From positions 70,220 through 134,219 of the forward strand of contig JAEYRD010000056.1 of assembly GCA_023435725.1 (NCBI GenBank): 64,000 nt of DNA, read 5' to 3'. The notes under the pieces are model-generated. The model was not told the DNA's origin and searched no databases. It saw only the letters and a program-made list of their open reading frames with translations. This DNA comes from Pseudomonadota bacterium (lineage in GTDB: Bacteria > Pseudomonadota > Alphaproteobacteria > Rhizobiales > Xanthobacteraceae). Positions 27,415 to 35,336 of the stretch are shown here, in pieces. The translations under genes and the position numbers were made by a program. The stretch's first letter is position 1; the number at the start of each line of letters is the position of its first letter.

Positions 27415-29136
27415 ATGAAGCGTTGGATCGACTGGCTCCCAGGGGTGGGGACGTTCCGTCAGTATGAAGCCGCGTGGCTTCCGCACGATATCTTCGCCGG
27501 GATCGTCCTCGCGGCAATGCTGGTGCCGGTGGGAATCGCCTACGCGGTGGCGTCGGGCATGCCCGGCATCTATGGTCTTTACGCGACGATCGTGCCGCTG
27601 CTGGTCTACGCGCTGTTCGGTCCAAGCCGCATACTCGTCCTGGGCCCGGACTCGGCTCTCGTGGGGATCATCCTGGGCGTTGTCACTCCGTTGGCCGGCG
27701 GCGATCCCCTGCGCGCCGCGACGCTCGCCGGCATGATGGCAATCGTTTCGGGAACGGTCTGTATCCTGGCGGGTCTGGCGCGCCTGGGCTTCGTCACCGA
27801 GCTTCTCTCCAAGCCGATTCGATACGGCTATATGAATGGCATTGCGTTGACGGTCCTGATCAGCCAACTGCCGACGCTCTTCGGCTTCTCGATCGAGAGC
27901 GAAGGGCCGCTGCGGAGCTTATGGGCGATCGGCGGTGCGATCCTCGATGGACGCACAAACTGGGTCGCGTTTGCGGTCGGGCTCGCCACGTTGCTCGTGA
28001 TCCTGCTTCTCAAGGACAGCAAGCGGCTCCCGGGCATACTGATCGCGGTTGTCGGGGCGACGGTCGTTGTCGGTGTATTGGATCTTGGAGCGGTTTACGG
28101 CCTGAAGGTCGTGGGTCCCCTGCCTCGGGGGTTGCCGGGTTTCGTCATTCCCTCGATCAGCTACGGCGATCTGGTCCCGGTCCTGATCGGCGGCTCCGCA
28201 ATCGCGCTGGTGTCATTTGCCGATACGAGTGTGCTTTCACGCGCCTACGCCGCGAGATTGGGGGCGCGCGTCGATCCCAACCAGGAGCTGGTGGGGCTTG
28301 GCGCCGCCAATCTGGCGACTGGCTTTTTTCAGGGATTCCCGATCAGCAGCAGCAGTTCGCGTACACCGGTTGCGGAAGCCGCCGGCGCTCGGACCCAACT
28401 CACCTGTGTCGTCGGCGCGCTTGCAATCGCCGCGCTCCTGCTGGTTGCACCCAATCTCCTTCGGCATTTGCCCAGTGCGGCCTTGGCCGCTGTGGTCATT
28501 GCCGCGGCGATCGGGCTGGTTGAGATCGCGGACCTCAAACGAATCTATCGCATTCAGCGGTGGGAATTCTGGTTGGCGATCGTCTGCTTTGTGGGCGTCG
28601 CGGTGCTCGGAGTGATTCCGGGAATAGGTTTGGCAATCGCAATCGCCATCATTGAGTTTCTGTGGGATGGCTGGCGCCCTCACTCCGCCGTCTTGGGCCG
28701 CGCCGACGGCGTCAAAGGCTATCACGACATCAAGAGATATCCGGATGCGCGCCTTATCCCCGGGCTGGTTCTGTTTCGGTGGGACGCGCCGCTGTTCTTC
28801 GCCAACGCTGAATTCTTCAGGGAGCGTGTTCTGGATGCCGTGGAGACCTCGCCCACACCCGTGCGCTGGCTGGTCATTGCGGCCGAGCCGGTGACCAGTG
28901 TGGACGTCACGGCGTGCGACGTGGTTGCCGAATTGGACCAGGCACTGCACGCGCGGGGCGTCGAGTTGTGCTTTGCGGAGCTCAAGGATCCGGTCAAGGA
29001 CAAGCTGAAAAGATTCGGCTTGTTCGCGCAGCTCGGAGAAAACTATTTCTTCCCAACCATCGGGGGCGCCGTTTCCCGCTATCTCGAAATCAGCAATGTG
29101 AAGTGGGACGATTGGGAGGACCGAAACGAAGGTTAG
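27415..29136 (+). CDS. SulP-family anion transporter with STAS domain
   Basis: 573 residues. The membrane part (about 1-410) holds the SulP marks: AAWLPHDIFAGIVLAAMLVP, YAVASGMPGIYGLYATIVPL, GPDSALVG and NLATGFFQGFPISSSSSRTP. The C-terminal STAS domain (about 430-560) includes LFRWDAPLFFANAEFFRE and VTSVDVTACDVV. Such proteins carry sulfate, bicarbonate or dicarboxylates. The ATG is preceded by GGGAG; a TTG two codons earlier is possible. Third codon positions look less GC-rich than in neighbouring genes, and the gene is flanked by direct copies of esterase sequence, both of which hint at later arrival. Confidence 0.88.
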   Translation: MKRWIDWLPGVGTFRQYEAAWLPHDIFAGIVLAAMLVPVGIAYAVASGMPGIYGLYATIVPLLVYALFGPSRILVLGPDSALVGIILGVVTPLAGGDPLRAATLAGMMAIVSGTVCILAGLARLGFVTELLSKPIRYGYMNGIALTVLISQLPTLFGFSIESEGPLRSLWAIGGAILDGRTNWVAFAVGLATLLVILLLKDSKRLPGILIAVVGATVVVGVLDLGAVYGLKVVGPLPRGLPGFVIPSISYGDLVPVLIGGSAIALVSFADTSVLSRAYAARLGARVDPNQELVGLGAANLATGFFQGFPISSSSSRTPVAEAAGARTQLTCVVGALAIAALLLVAPNLLRHLPSAALAAVVIAAAIGLVEIADLKRIYRIQRWEFWLAIVCFVGVAVLGVIPGIGLAIAIAIIEFLWDGWRPHSAVLGRADGVKGYHDIKRYPDARLIPGLVLFRWDAPLFFANAEFFRERVLDAVETSPTPVRWLVIAAEPVTSVDVTACDVVAELDQALHARGVELCFAELKDPVKDKLKRFGLFAQLGENYFFPTIGGAVSRYLEISNVKWDDWEDRNEG

Positions 29137-29220
29137 GTCCTTTCCCGGATTTGGAGCGTGGGCGAACCGGCCTCGGTGCCGAAGCGCCAAGGCCGGTTTC
29201 GCGATTTATGGCCGTGGGGC

Positions 29221-30495
29221 CTACAGATTGCTCTCGGTGATCGCGGCGTAGACCATGCTGCGCAGCTCGCGGCGGAGCGGATAGGCGCTCGACGGCAGAA
29301 CCTGCGTCATGAAGATGGTGATCAGCTCCTCGGCCGGATCGATCCAGAACGAGGTCGTGGCCGCACCGCCCCAATTATATTCGCCGCGGCTGCCGGCGAT
29401 CAGCGTTTCGGCCGGGCGCATGGTGACGGCGAAGCCGAGACCGAAGCCGATGCCGTTATACGTCGCCTCCGAGAACAGTGAGCGTGAAACGTCCGGCAGC
29501 GCCCGGTCGCCGGGAATGTGGTTGCTCGTCATCAGGGCCAGCGTCTTCGGCCCGATCAGTCTGATACCGCCGAGCTCACCGCCATTGAGCAGCGCGCGGC
29601 AGAAGGTGAGATAGTCGGCAACCGTCGAGCACAATCCGCCGCCTCCAGAGATGAAGTCGGGCGGCGACAGGAACGAGCTCTTGGTCGGGTCGTCCTGGAG
29701 CGTCAGGCCTTCGCGGCGCTGGCCGGCATGGAAGGTCATGCCGCCTCCCGGATCCGCCGAGTAGCAGGCCGCGAAGCGGTGCACCTTGGAGGCCGGCACG
29801 TGGAAATCAGTGTCAGTCATGCCGAGCGGATCGAGGATGCGCTGCTTGAGAAATTGTTCGAAGGGCATCCCCGAGATCTTGCCGATGAGGTAGCCGATCA
29901 CGTCGGTCGCGACCGAGTAATTCCAGGACTCGCCCGGCGAGAACTCCAGCGGGATTTTCGCCAGGCTCTCGATCATGGTCTGCAGCGTGCCGGCTTTCTC
30001 GACCTCGCCGATCTTCTCGGCGCGATACGCGGCATCGACATTGGAGCGCTGCTGGAAGCCGTAGGTGAGGCCGGCGGTGTGGCGCAGCAGGTCGACGATC
30101 AGCATCGGCCGGGACGGCGGCCGGGTCAGGAAGGCCGGCGAGGTACCGGCGACGAACACGCCGAGATCCTTCCATTCCGGAATGTATTTGGCGACGGGCT
30201 CATCGATCGCGACGAGGCCTTCCTCGACCAGCATCATGAAGGCGACGCTGGTGAGCGGCTTGGTCATGGAATAGATGCGGTAGATGGTGTCGTCCTTGAC
30301 CGGCACCTTGCGCTCGACATCGGCAAAGCCTTGCACCGAGCGGTGGGCGATCTTGCCGCGGCGGTAGACCAGGAGCTGCGTGCCCGGGAAACGGCCGGCA
30401 TCGATGTACCGGCTCTTCAGATGCGCATCGACGCGGTCGAGCGCGGCCTTGGACATGCCCACGGATTCGGGCGAGGCGGGGGTAGGGGCGAGCAT
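29221..30495 (-). CDS. Serine hydrolase, beta-lactamase/EstB family
   Basis: 424 residues. The serine beta-lactamase/carboxylesterase fold is clear: the SxxK nucleophile in YRIYSMTKPLTSVAF, the tyrosine motif in SWNYSVATDVIGYLIG, LLRHTAGLTYGF, and a C-terminal GEYNWGGAATTSFWIDP. Without a signal peptide it is likely a cytoplasmic esterase rather than a beta-lactamase. The start has GGAGGAA upstream. A decayed partial copy lies 2.1 kb away beyond the SulP gene. Confidence 0.86.
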   Translation of the reverse strand: MLAPTPASPESVGMSKAALDRVDAHLKSRYIDAGRFPGTQLLVYRRGKIAHRSVQGFADVERKVPVKDDTIYRIYSMTKPLTSVAFMMLVEEGLVAIDEPVAKYIPEWKDLGVFVAGTSPAFLTRPPSRPMLIVDLLRHTAGLTYGFQQRSNVDAAYRAEKIGEVEKAGTLQTMIESLAKIPLEFSPGESWNYSVATDVIGYLIGKISGMPFEQFLKQRILDPLGMTDTDFHVPASKVHRFAACYSADPGGGMTFHAGQRREGLTLQDDPTKSSFLSPPDFISGGGGLCSTVADYLTFCRALLNGGELGGIRLIGPKTLALMTSNHIPGDRALPDVSRSLFSEATYNGIGFGLGFAVTMRPAETLIAGSRGEYNWGGAATTSFWIDPAEELITIFMTQVLPSSAYPLRRELRSMVYAAITESNL

Positions 30496-30656
30496 GAGTT
30501 CCTCCGGGCAGTTTTGTCGGTAGGTTGATAGCGAAATGGCGGTCCCATTCCAAGCACGCCGCGCTTAACGCGCCCCCGCTGACTGGTGTAGGCTGCCCTT
30601 GGAACGCATCCAAGGAGCCCGCCGGGGCCAACGAGAAAATCGCAGGCAAACGCACC

Positions 30657-31574
30657 ATGACCCAGTTCAACGAGACCGAACTCACCGAAGCCGTCGTGAC
30701 AAGCTTCGACGATACGCCGAACCCGCGCGCGAAATTCCTGCTGCAGGAATTGGTGAAGTCGCTGCACGATTACGTGAGCAAGACGGGTCTGACCTTCGAG
30801 GAATGGGAATACACGATCGATTTCCTGACCCGCACCGGCCAGAAATGCACCGACACCCGCCAGGAGTTCATCCTGCTCTCCGACGTGCTCGGCGTCTCCA
30901 TGCTGGTCGATGCGGTCAACCACAGGGATCGCGAGGGCGCCACCGAGACCACCGTGCTCGGCCCGTTCTATGTCGGCGAGCACAAGGTGACCGCGCACGG
31001 CACCGACATCTCTCCGAACAACCTGACCGGTGAGAAGATGTTCGTGCAGAGCCGCGTCACCGATCTCAACGGCAAGCCGCTGGCCAATGTCCCCGTCGAC
31101 GTCTGGCATGCCGACGATGACGGCTTCTATGACTCTCAGAAGCCGAACTATGACGAGGTCGGCGCTTCGGCGCGGGCGCGCTTCATCACGGATAGCGACG
31201 GCCGCTTCTTCTTCCGCACCATCCTGCCGTGCAGTTACCCGATCCCCACCGATGGCCCGGTCGGCGAGATGATCGTGCAGACCAAACGTCATCCGATGCG
31301 CCCGGCGCATGTGCATTTCCTGGTCAATGCGAAGGGCTACGAGCCGCTGATCACCCATGTCTTCATCGGCGGCGACAAATATCTCGATTCCGACGTGGTG
31401 TTCGGGGTCAAGGACGACCTCATCGCCAAGGTCGAGCCGCGTAACGATCCGGCCATGCCCGATGGTACCAAGACCAACGGGCAATGGCATCTGATGACCT
31501 ACGAATTCCACCTCAAGCCGGGCGGCGGCATGGCGCCGAAACCGCTGGGGACCAAGGCGGCGGAGCCGGCCTAG
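30657..31574 (+). CDS. Intradiol ring-cleavage dioxygenase (catechol/hydroxyquinol 1,2-dioxygenase)
   Basis: 305 residues. An N-terminal helical dimerisation domain (about 1-100) precedes the beta-sandwich core. The four non-haem iron ligands are identifiable: Tyr158 (GFYDSQ), Tyr194 (PCSYPIPTDGP), His218 and His220 (RPAHVHFLV). The family opens aromatic diols between the two hydroxyls; the sequence resembles hydroxyquinol types, but substrate choice is inference. No other ring-cleavage pathway gene is adjacent. The ATG follows a region without a strong ribosome site, and the frame extends upstream to 30525. Confidence 0.87.
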   Translation: MTQFNETELTEAVVTSFDDTPNPRAKFLLQELVKSLHDYVSKTGLTFEEWEYTIDFLTRTGQKCTDTRQEFILLSDVLGVSMLVDAVNHRDREGATETTVLGPFYVGEHKVTAHGTDISPNNLTGEKMFVQSRVTDLNGKPLANVPVDVWHADDDGFYDSQKPNYDEVGASARARFITDSDGRFFFRTILPCSYPIPTDGPVGEMIVQTKRHPMRPAHVHFLVNAKGYEPLITHVFIGGDKYLDSDVVFGVKDDLIAKVEPRNDPAMPDGTKTNGQWHLMTYEFHLKPGGGMAPKPLGTKAAEPA

Positions 31575-31603
31575 CATGGTGTGAATCGCGCCTGCCTAGT
31601 TTG

Positions 31604-31647
31604 TGTGCGGCGCGCAAAATTTAAGCGAATCGCAAATTTGACGTGCG
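31604..31647 (+). promoter_or_regulatory. Conserved 44-bp upstream element of nrtA (probable activator site)
   Basis: This stretch aligns without gaps to 35060-35103 upstream of narK, with 34 of 44 bases identical. It begins TGTGCGGCGCGCA and ends CGTGCG. It ends 76 bases before the -24 GG of the promoter, at about -144 to -101 from the expected start, where enhancer-binding proteins such as NtrC act. The factor is inferred, not shown. Confidence 0.65.
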
Positions 31648-31721
31648 TGCGGATTGCTGCGGCAATCTGGCGCGCACGCTCTAACCATCTAATTTAAAAA
31701 GACTTTTTTCAATCGTTAGCT

Positions 31722-31737
31722 TGGCATGAAGCTTGAA
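31722..31737 (+). promoter_or_regulatory. Sigma-54 (RpoN) type promoter of nrtABC
   Basis: The sequence TGGCATGAAGCTTGAA has the -24 GG and the -12 GA separated by exactly ten bases. The transcription start is expected near 31748. The same layout stands before narK (TGGCACGGAAGTTGAA), which supports both. Confidence 0.72.
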
Positions 31738-31748
31738 TCATTCAAGCT

Positions 31749-31766
31749 GACGCCATTGAAGCCGTC
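31749..31766 (+). promoter_or_regulatory. Leader hairpin with ATTGAA hexaloop, candidate NasT (ANTAR) target
   Basis: GACGCC-ATTGAA-GCCGTC folds into a six-base stem with one internal mismatch and a hexaloop with A at position 1 and G at position 4, the known recognition pattern of ANTAR RNA-binding proteins such as NasT. It begins 14 nt after the -12 dinucleotide, so almost at the 5' end of the message. narK has the same structure at the same distance. Confidence 0.6.
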
Positions 31767-31818
31767 CCGCGAGACTTCTCATCCGATTTGCTGACGCCGC
31801 CAGGCGGGGTTTCCCCGT

Positions 31819-31841
31819 CGTGCGTTCGCGCGCGCCTTTTT
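31819..31841 (+). terminator. Intrinsic terminator inside the nrtA leader (attenuator)
   Basis: The stem CGTGCG-TTCG-CGCGCG (six pairs, one G-U) is followed by CC and TTTTT. It lies about 70 nt into the leader and 77 nt before the nrtA ATG, so it would stop transcription unless overridden. The segment CTGGCGTCA at 31842-31850 can pair with either TGACGCC copy (31748 or 31792), which offers an alternative fold. Confidence 0.6.
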
Positions 31842-31917
31842 CTGGCGTCACGGACGGACGGGCTGCTCGTGCGCACTGACGCAATCATTCGCAACGACGC
31901 AAAGGACGACACCGCCC

Positions 31918-33234
31918 ATGACCAAGCGCATTCGCCGGCCCTCGGATTCCGACCTGACCCGCCGTCAATTGCTGAAGGCGACCGGCAGCACCGCCGCTCT
32001 TCTCGCCGCCGCCAAGCTGAATTTCCCCGCCGGCGCCTTCGCACAGGACGCAGGCCCCGAGGTCAAGGGCGCCAAGCTCGGCTTCATCGCGCTCACCGAC
32101 GCCACTCCGCTGTTCGTGGCGAAAGAGAAGGGCATCTTCGCCAAATACGGCATGCCCGACGTCGAGGTGCAGAAGCAGGCCTCGTGGGGCACCACGCGCG
32201 ACAACCTCGTGCTCGGCTCGGAAGGCAACGGCATCGACGGTGCGCACATCCTGACCCCGATGCCGTACCTGATCTCGGCCGGCAAGGTGACGCAGAACAA
32301 CCAGCCCACGCCGATGTACATCCTGGCGCGCCTGAACCTGAACGGTCAGTGCATCTCGGTCGCCAAGGAGTATGCCGACCTCAAGGTCGGAATCGACACC
32401 GCGCCCTTCAAGACGGCGCTGGAGAAGAAAAAGGCCGGCGGCAAGGCCGTGAAGGCCGCAATGACCTTCCCGGGCGGCACGCATGATCTGTGGATCCGCT
32501 ACTGGCTCGCCGCCGGCGGCATCGACCCGGACAAGGACATCGAAACCATCGTGGTGCCGCCGCCGCAGATGGTCGCCAACATGAAGGTTGGCACCATGGA
32601 CTGTTTCTGCGTCTGCGAGCCCTGGAATCTGCAGCTCATCCATCAGGAAATTGGCTACACCGCGATCACCACCGGCGAGCTCTGGGACAAGCATCCCGAA
32701 AAATCTTTCGGCATGCGCGCGGCCTGGGTCGACAAATACCCGAAGGCGGCGAAGGCATTGTTGATGGCGGTGATGGAAGCCCAGCAGTGGGCGGAGAAGG
32801 CCGAGAACCGCGAAGAGGCTGCAGTGATCTGCGCCAAGCGCCAGTGGATCAACTGTCCAGTCGAGGACGTCACCGACCGCATGAAGGTCAAGTTCGACTA
32901 CGGCACCGGCCGCGTGGTCGAGAACTCACCGCAGCAGATGCGCTTCTGGAAGGACCAGGCCTCCTATCCGTTCCAGAGCCACGATCTCTGGTTCCTCACC
33001 GAGGACATCCGCTGGGGCAAGTACGAGCCTGGCTTCGATACCAAGGCGCTGATTGCCAAGGTCAATCGCGAGGACCTCTGGAAGGATGCGGCCAAAACAC
33101 TTGGTGTCGCGGCCGCCGACATCCCGACCTCCACCTCGCGCGGCAAGGAGACGTTCTTCGACGGCAAGGTGTTCGACCCCGAAAATCCGGCTGCCTATCT
33201 GAAGTCACTCGCGATCAAGCGCGTTGAAGTCTGA
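31918..33234 (+). CDS. nrtA: Nitrate ABC transporter substrate-binding protein
   Basis: 438 residues. A twin-arginine export signal is present (RRQLLKATGS at residues 15-24, cleavage near AFAQ). The mature protein matches NrtA/CmpA/SsuA-type anion-binding proteins: TPLFVAKEKGIFAKYGMPDV, EGNGIDGAHILTPMPYLIS, CVCEPWNLQLIHQEIGYTAI and PHDLWFLTEDIRWGKYEP-like end. It binds nitrate in the periplasm and delivers it to NrtBC. It follows a 343-base gap that holds the promoter and leader elements described separately. Confidence 0.92.
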   Translation: MTKRIRRPSDSDLTRRQLLKATGSTAALLAAAKLNFPAGAFAQDAGPEVKGAKLGFIALTDATPLFVAKEKGIFAKYGMPDVEVQKQASWGTTRDNLVLGSEGNGIDGAHILTPMPYLISAGKVTQNNQPTPMYILARLNLNGQCISVAKEYADLKVGIDTAPFKTALEKKKAGGKAVKAAMTFPGGTHDLWIRYWLAAGGIDPDKDIETIVVPPPQMVANMKVGTMDCFCVCEPWNLQLIHQEIGYTAITTGELWDKHPEKSFGMRAAWVDKYPKAAKALLMAVMEAQQWAEKAENREEAAVICAKRQWINCPVEDVTDRMKVKFDYGTGRVVENSPQQMRFWKDQASYPFQSHDLWFLTEDIRWGKYEPGFDTKALIAKVNREDLWKDAAKTLGVAAADIPTSTSRGKETFFDGKVFDPENPAAYLKSLAIKRVEV

Positions 33235-33242
33235 TGGAGCCC

Positions 33243-33264
33243 GCGGCCGCCGTCAGGCGGCCGC
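33243..33264 (+). other. Strong hairpin between nrtA and nrtB
   Basis: GCGGCCGCC-gtca-GGCGGCCGC is a perfect nine-pair stem with a four-base loop and no U-run, starting nine bases after the nrtA stop. Such hairpins commonly protect the 3' end of the upstream message, which would give more binding protein than permease. Confidence 0.65.
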
Positions 33265-33295
33265 ATCGTCTTGTGGAGCCGGAAAGGGATTTTCG

Positions 33296-34192
33296 ATGAA
33301 CATGCCTGCCACGAAGATTGAGGTCGAGACCGCGACGCCTGCTGCCGTTGCCGCGCCGGTCGTCGCGATGACACTGCGGCGGCCGCCGCGCGCCGAGACC
33401 TACGCCCGGATGGCGAGGGAGACCGCCGTGCGCGTGATCCCGCCGATCGTCGTAATCGCGCTGCTCGCGCTGGTGTGGGAGCTGGTCTGCCGCCGCGCCG
33501 GCTCGGCACTGCCGCCTCCGTCAAAGGTGTTCAAGGACACCAAGGAGCTGATCTTCGATCCGTTCTTCGACCATGGCGGCATCGACAAGGGCCTGTTCTG
33601 GCATCTGTCCGCCAGTCTCCAGCGCGTTGCGCTCGGCTATTCTCTCTCTGCCATTGTCGGCATTGCGCTCGGCGTGCTGGTCGGGCAGTCGGTCTGGGCG
33701 ATGCGGGGGCTCGATCCGCTGTTCCAGGTCCTGCGCACCATTCCGCCGCTGGCGTGGCTGCCGCTCTCGCTCGCGGCCTTCCGCGACGGGCAGCCCTCGG
33801 CGATCTTCGTCATCTTCATCACCTCGATCTGGCCGATCATCATCAACACCGCGGTCGGCATCCGCAACATTCCGCAGGACTATCGCAACGTCGCAGCGGT
33901 GGTGCAGCTCAATCCGCTCGAATTCTTCGCCAAGATCATGATCCCGGCGGCCGCGCCCTACATCTTCACCGGTCTTCGCATCGGCATCGGTCTGTCCTGG
34001 CTCGCCATCATCGCGGCTGAAATGCTGATCGGTGGCGTCGGGATCGGCTTCTTCATCTGGGACGCCTGGAACTCCTCGCATATCAGCGAGATCATCCTGG
34101 CGCTGTTCTATGTCGGCATCGTCGGCTTCGTGCTCGACCGCCTGATCGCGGGCCTCGGCAAGATCGTCACCCGCGGCACCGCGCAGAACTGA
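33296..34192 (+). CDS. nrtB: Nitrate ABC transporter permease
   Basis: 298 residues with about six membrane helices after a 45-residue proline/alanine-rich N-terminus. The binding-protein-dependent permease loop is RNIPQDYRNVAAVVQLNPLEF, and PLAWLPLSLAAFRDGQPSA and AAEMLIGGVGIGFFIWDAWN are typical of NrtB/SsuC. The ATG has GGAAAGGGA upstream; the open frame extends to 33224, which runs into nrtA. Spacing of 12 bases to nrtC indicates one operon. Confidence 0.9.
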   Translation: MNMPATKIEVETATPAAVAAPVVAMTLRRPPRAETYARMARETAVRVIPPIVVIALLALVWELVCRRAGSALPPPSKVFKDTKELIFDPFFDHGGIDKGLFWHLSASLQRVALGYSLSAIVGIALGVLVGQSVWAMRGLDPLFQVLRTIPPLAWLPLSLAAFRDGQPSAIFVIFITSIWPIIINTAVGIRNIPQDYRNVAAVVQLNPLEFFAKIMIPAAAPYIFTGLRIGIGLSWLAIIAAEMLIGGVGIGFFIWDAWNSSHISEIILALFYVGIVGFVLDRLIAGLGKIVTRGTAQN

Positions 34193-34204
34193 GGGAGAGG
34201 TTAT

Positions 34205-34999
34205 ATGACTGCCTATCTGAAGCTCGACCACATCGACAAGATCTTCACCCGCGGCGCTGCGACGACCGAGGTGCTGAAGGACATCAACCTGACGATCGAG
34301 AAGGGCGAATACGTCTCGATCATCGGTCATTCCGGCTGCGGCAAGTCGACCCTGCTCAACATCATCGCAGGGCTGACCAACGCCACCACCGGCGGCGTGC
34401 TGCTGGAGAACCGCGAGGTGAACTCGCCGGGACCCGATCGCGCCGTGGTGTTCCAGAACCACAGCCTGCTGCCGTGGCTGACCGTGTTCGAGAACGTCAA
34501 GCTCGGCGTCGACAAGGTCTTCGCCAAGACCAAGACCAAGGCCGAGCGCGACGCCTGGGTGATGCACAATCTCAACCTCGTGCAGATGGCCCATGCGAGG
34601 GACAAGCGTCCTTCCGAAATCTCCGGCGGCATGAAGCAGCGTGTCGGCATTGCACGTGCGCTTGCGATGGAACCCAAGGTGCTGCTGCTCGACGAGCCCT
34701 TCGGCGCGCTCGACGCATTGACTCGCGCGCATTTGCAGGACTCGGTGATGGCGCTGCATCAGAAGCTCGGCAACACCATCCTGATGATTACCCACGACGT
34801 CGATGAGGCCGTGCTGTTGTCCGACCGCATCGTGATGATGACGAACGGACCGAGCGCGCGCATCGGCGAGGTGCTGGACGTGCCGCTCATGCGCCCGCGC
34901 AAGCGGCTCGAGCTCGCGACCAACACCACCTATCTCAAGTGCCGTCAGCGCGTGCTCGAATTCCTCTACGAGCGTCATCGCTTCGTCGAAGCCGCGTAA
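34205..34999 (+). CDS. nrtC: Nitrate ABC transporter ATPase
   Basis: 264 residues. Walker A is GHSGCGKST, signature ISGGMKQRVGIARALAM, Walker B VLLLDEPFGALDAL, H-loop ITHDVDEAVLL. The length fits a single-domain NrtD/SsuB-type ATPase; there is no fused binding domain as in cyanobacterial NrtC. In Bradyrhizobium this gene is called nrtC. It drives nitrate import with NrtA and NrtB. Confidence 0.9.
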   Translation: MTAYLKLDHIDKIFTRGAATTEVLKDINLTIEKGEYVSIIGHSGCGKSTLLNIIAGLTNATTGGVLLENREVNSPGPDRAVVFQNHSLLPWLTVFENVKLGVDKVFAKTKTKAERDAWVMHNLNLVQMAHARDKRPSEISGGMKQRVGIARALAMEPKVLLLDEPFGALDALTRAHLQDSVMALHQKLGNTILMITHDVDEAVLLSDRIVMMTNGPSARIGEVLDVPLMRPRKRLELATNTTYLKCRQRVLEFLYERHRFVEAA

Positions 35000-35059
35000 A
35001 ACGCGTCGGTCATGCGTGACATGCGCCACGCCTAATTTTGAAACATCGAGCTCAATCCC

Positions 35060-35103
35060 TGTGCGACGCACAAGGATTGAGCGAAACGCAAAATTTGCGT
35101 GCG
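35060..35103 (+). promoter_or_regulatory. Conserved 44-bp upstream element of narK (probable activator site)
   Basis: The partner of the nrtA element at 31604. Here the two palindromes are perfect: TGTGCG-A-CGCACA (35060-35072) and CGCAAA-A-TTTGCG (35087-35099). It ends 75 bases before the -24 GG, one base different from nrtA. The perfect dyads suggest a dimeric activator. Confidence 0.68.
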
Positions 35104-35176
35104 AAATCCCCCTGCGAAAATTTCGGGCAACTCGAATAAGCTTCTGAATTCCCAGTATTTCCCGATCGCGGACAGT

Positions 35177-35192
35177 TGGCACGGAAGTTGAA
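35177..35192 (+). promoter_or_regulatory. Sigma-54 (RpoN) type promoter of narK-bjgb-flp-nasC
   Basis: TGGCACGGAAGTTGAA fits the -24/-12 consensus well (TGGCACG, then TTG with GA in place of GC), with GG and GA ten bases apart. The expected start is near 35203. Confidence 0.76.
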
Positions 35193-35203
35193 TTACTTTG
35201 TTC

Positions 35204-35221
35204 GACGCCAACGACGACGTC
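35204..35221 (+). promoter_or_regulatory. Leader hairpin with AACGAC hexaloop, candidate NasT (ANTAR) target
   Basis: GACGCC-AACGAC-GACGTC has the same stem, the same internal mismatch position and an A1/G4 hexaloop as the nrtA leader hairpin, and starts at the same distance (14 nt) from the -12 GA. A second ANTAR-type hairpin was not clearly seen. Confidence 0.62.
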
Positions 35222-35277
35222 CCTCAACATCATCAATCAGCATCGTGACTTGCCACCGGGGTGAAGCCTCGGCGCGC

Positions 35278-35293
35278 GCCTCCGCGTGGAGGC
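35278..35293 (+). other. Stable hairpin in the narK leader
   Basis: GCCTCC-gcgt-GGAGGC is a perfect six-pair stem 44 bases before the narK ATG, without a U-run. An overlapping alternative pairs AGCCTC (35265-35270) with GAGGCT (35289-35294). The two cannot form together, which would suit a switch, but no intrinsic terminator is evident. Confidence 0.45.
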
Positions 35294-35336
35294 TGAGCCT
35301 GCAACGACGCAGCGGTGAGCCTGGAAGGGATATGCA

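Noticed and set aside
31767..31818. Second ANTAR hairpin in the nrtA leader
   Set aside because: Only short stems (for example GAG-ACTT-CTC) are seen and none has a hexaloop with A1 and G4.
33521..35236. Minus-strand frame of 571 codons opposite nrtB-nrtC
   Set aside because: It is antisense to well-identified genes, has His/Asp/Arg-biased content typical of GC-rich shadow frames, and would cover the narK promoter.
35265..35294. narK leader stems as an intrinsic terminator
   Set aside because: The stems are strong, but no run of T follows either, so it is recorded only as a hairpin.
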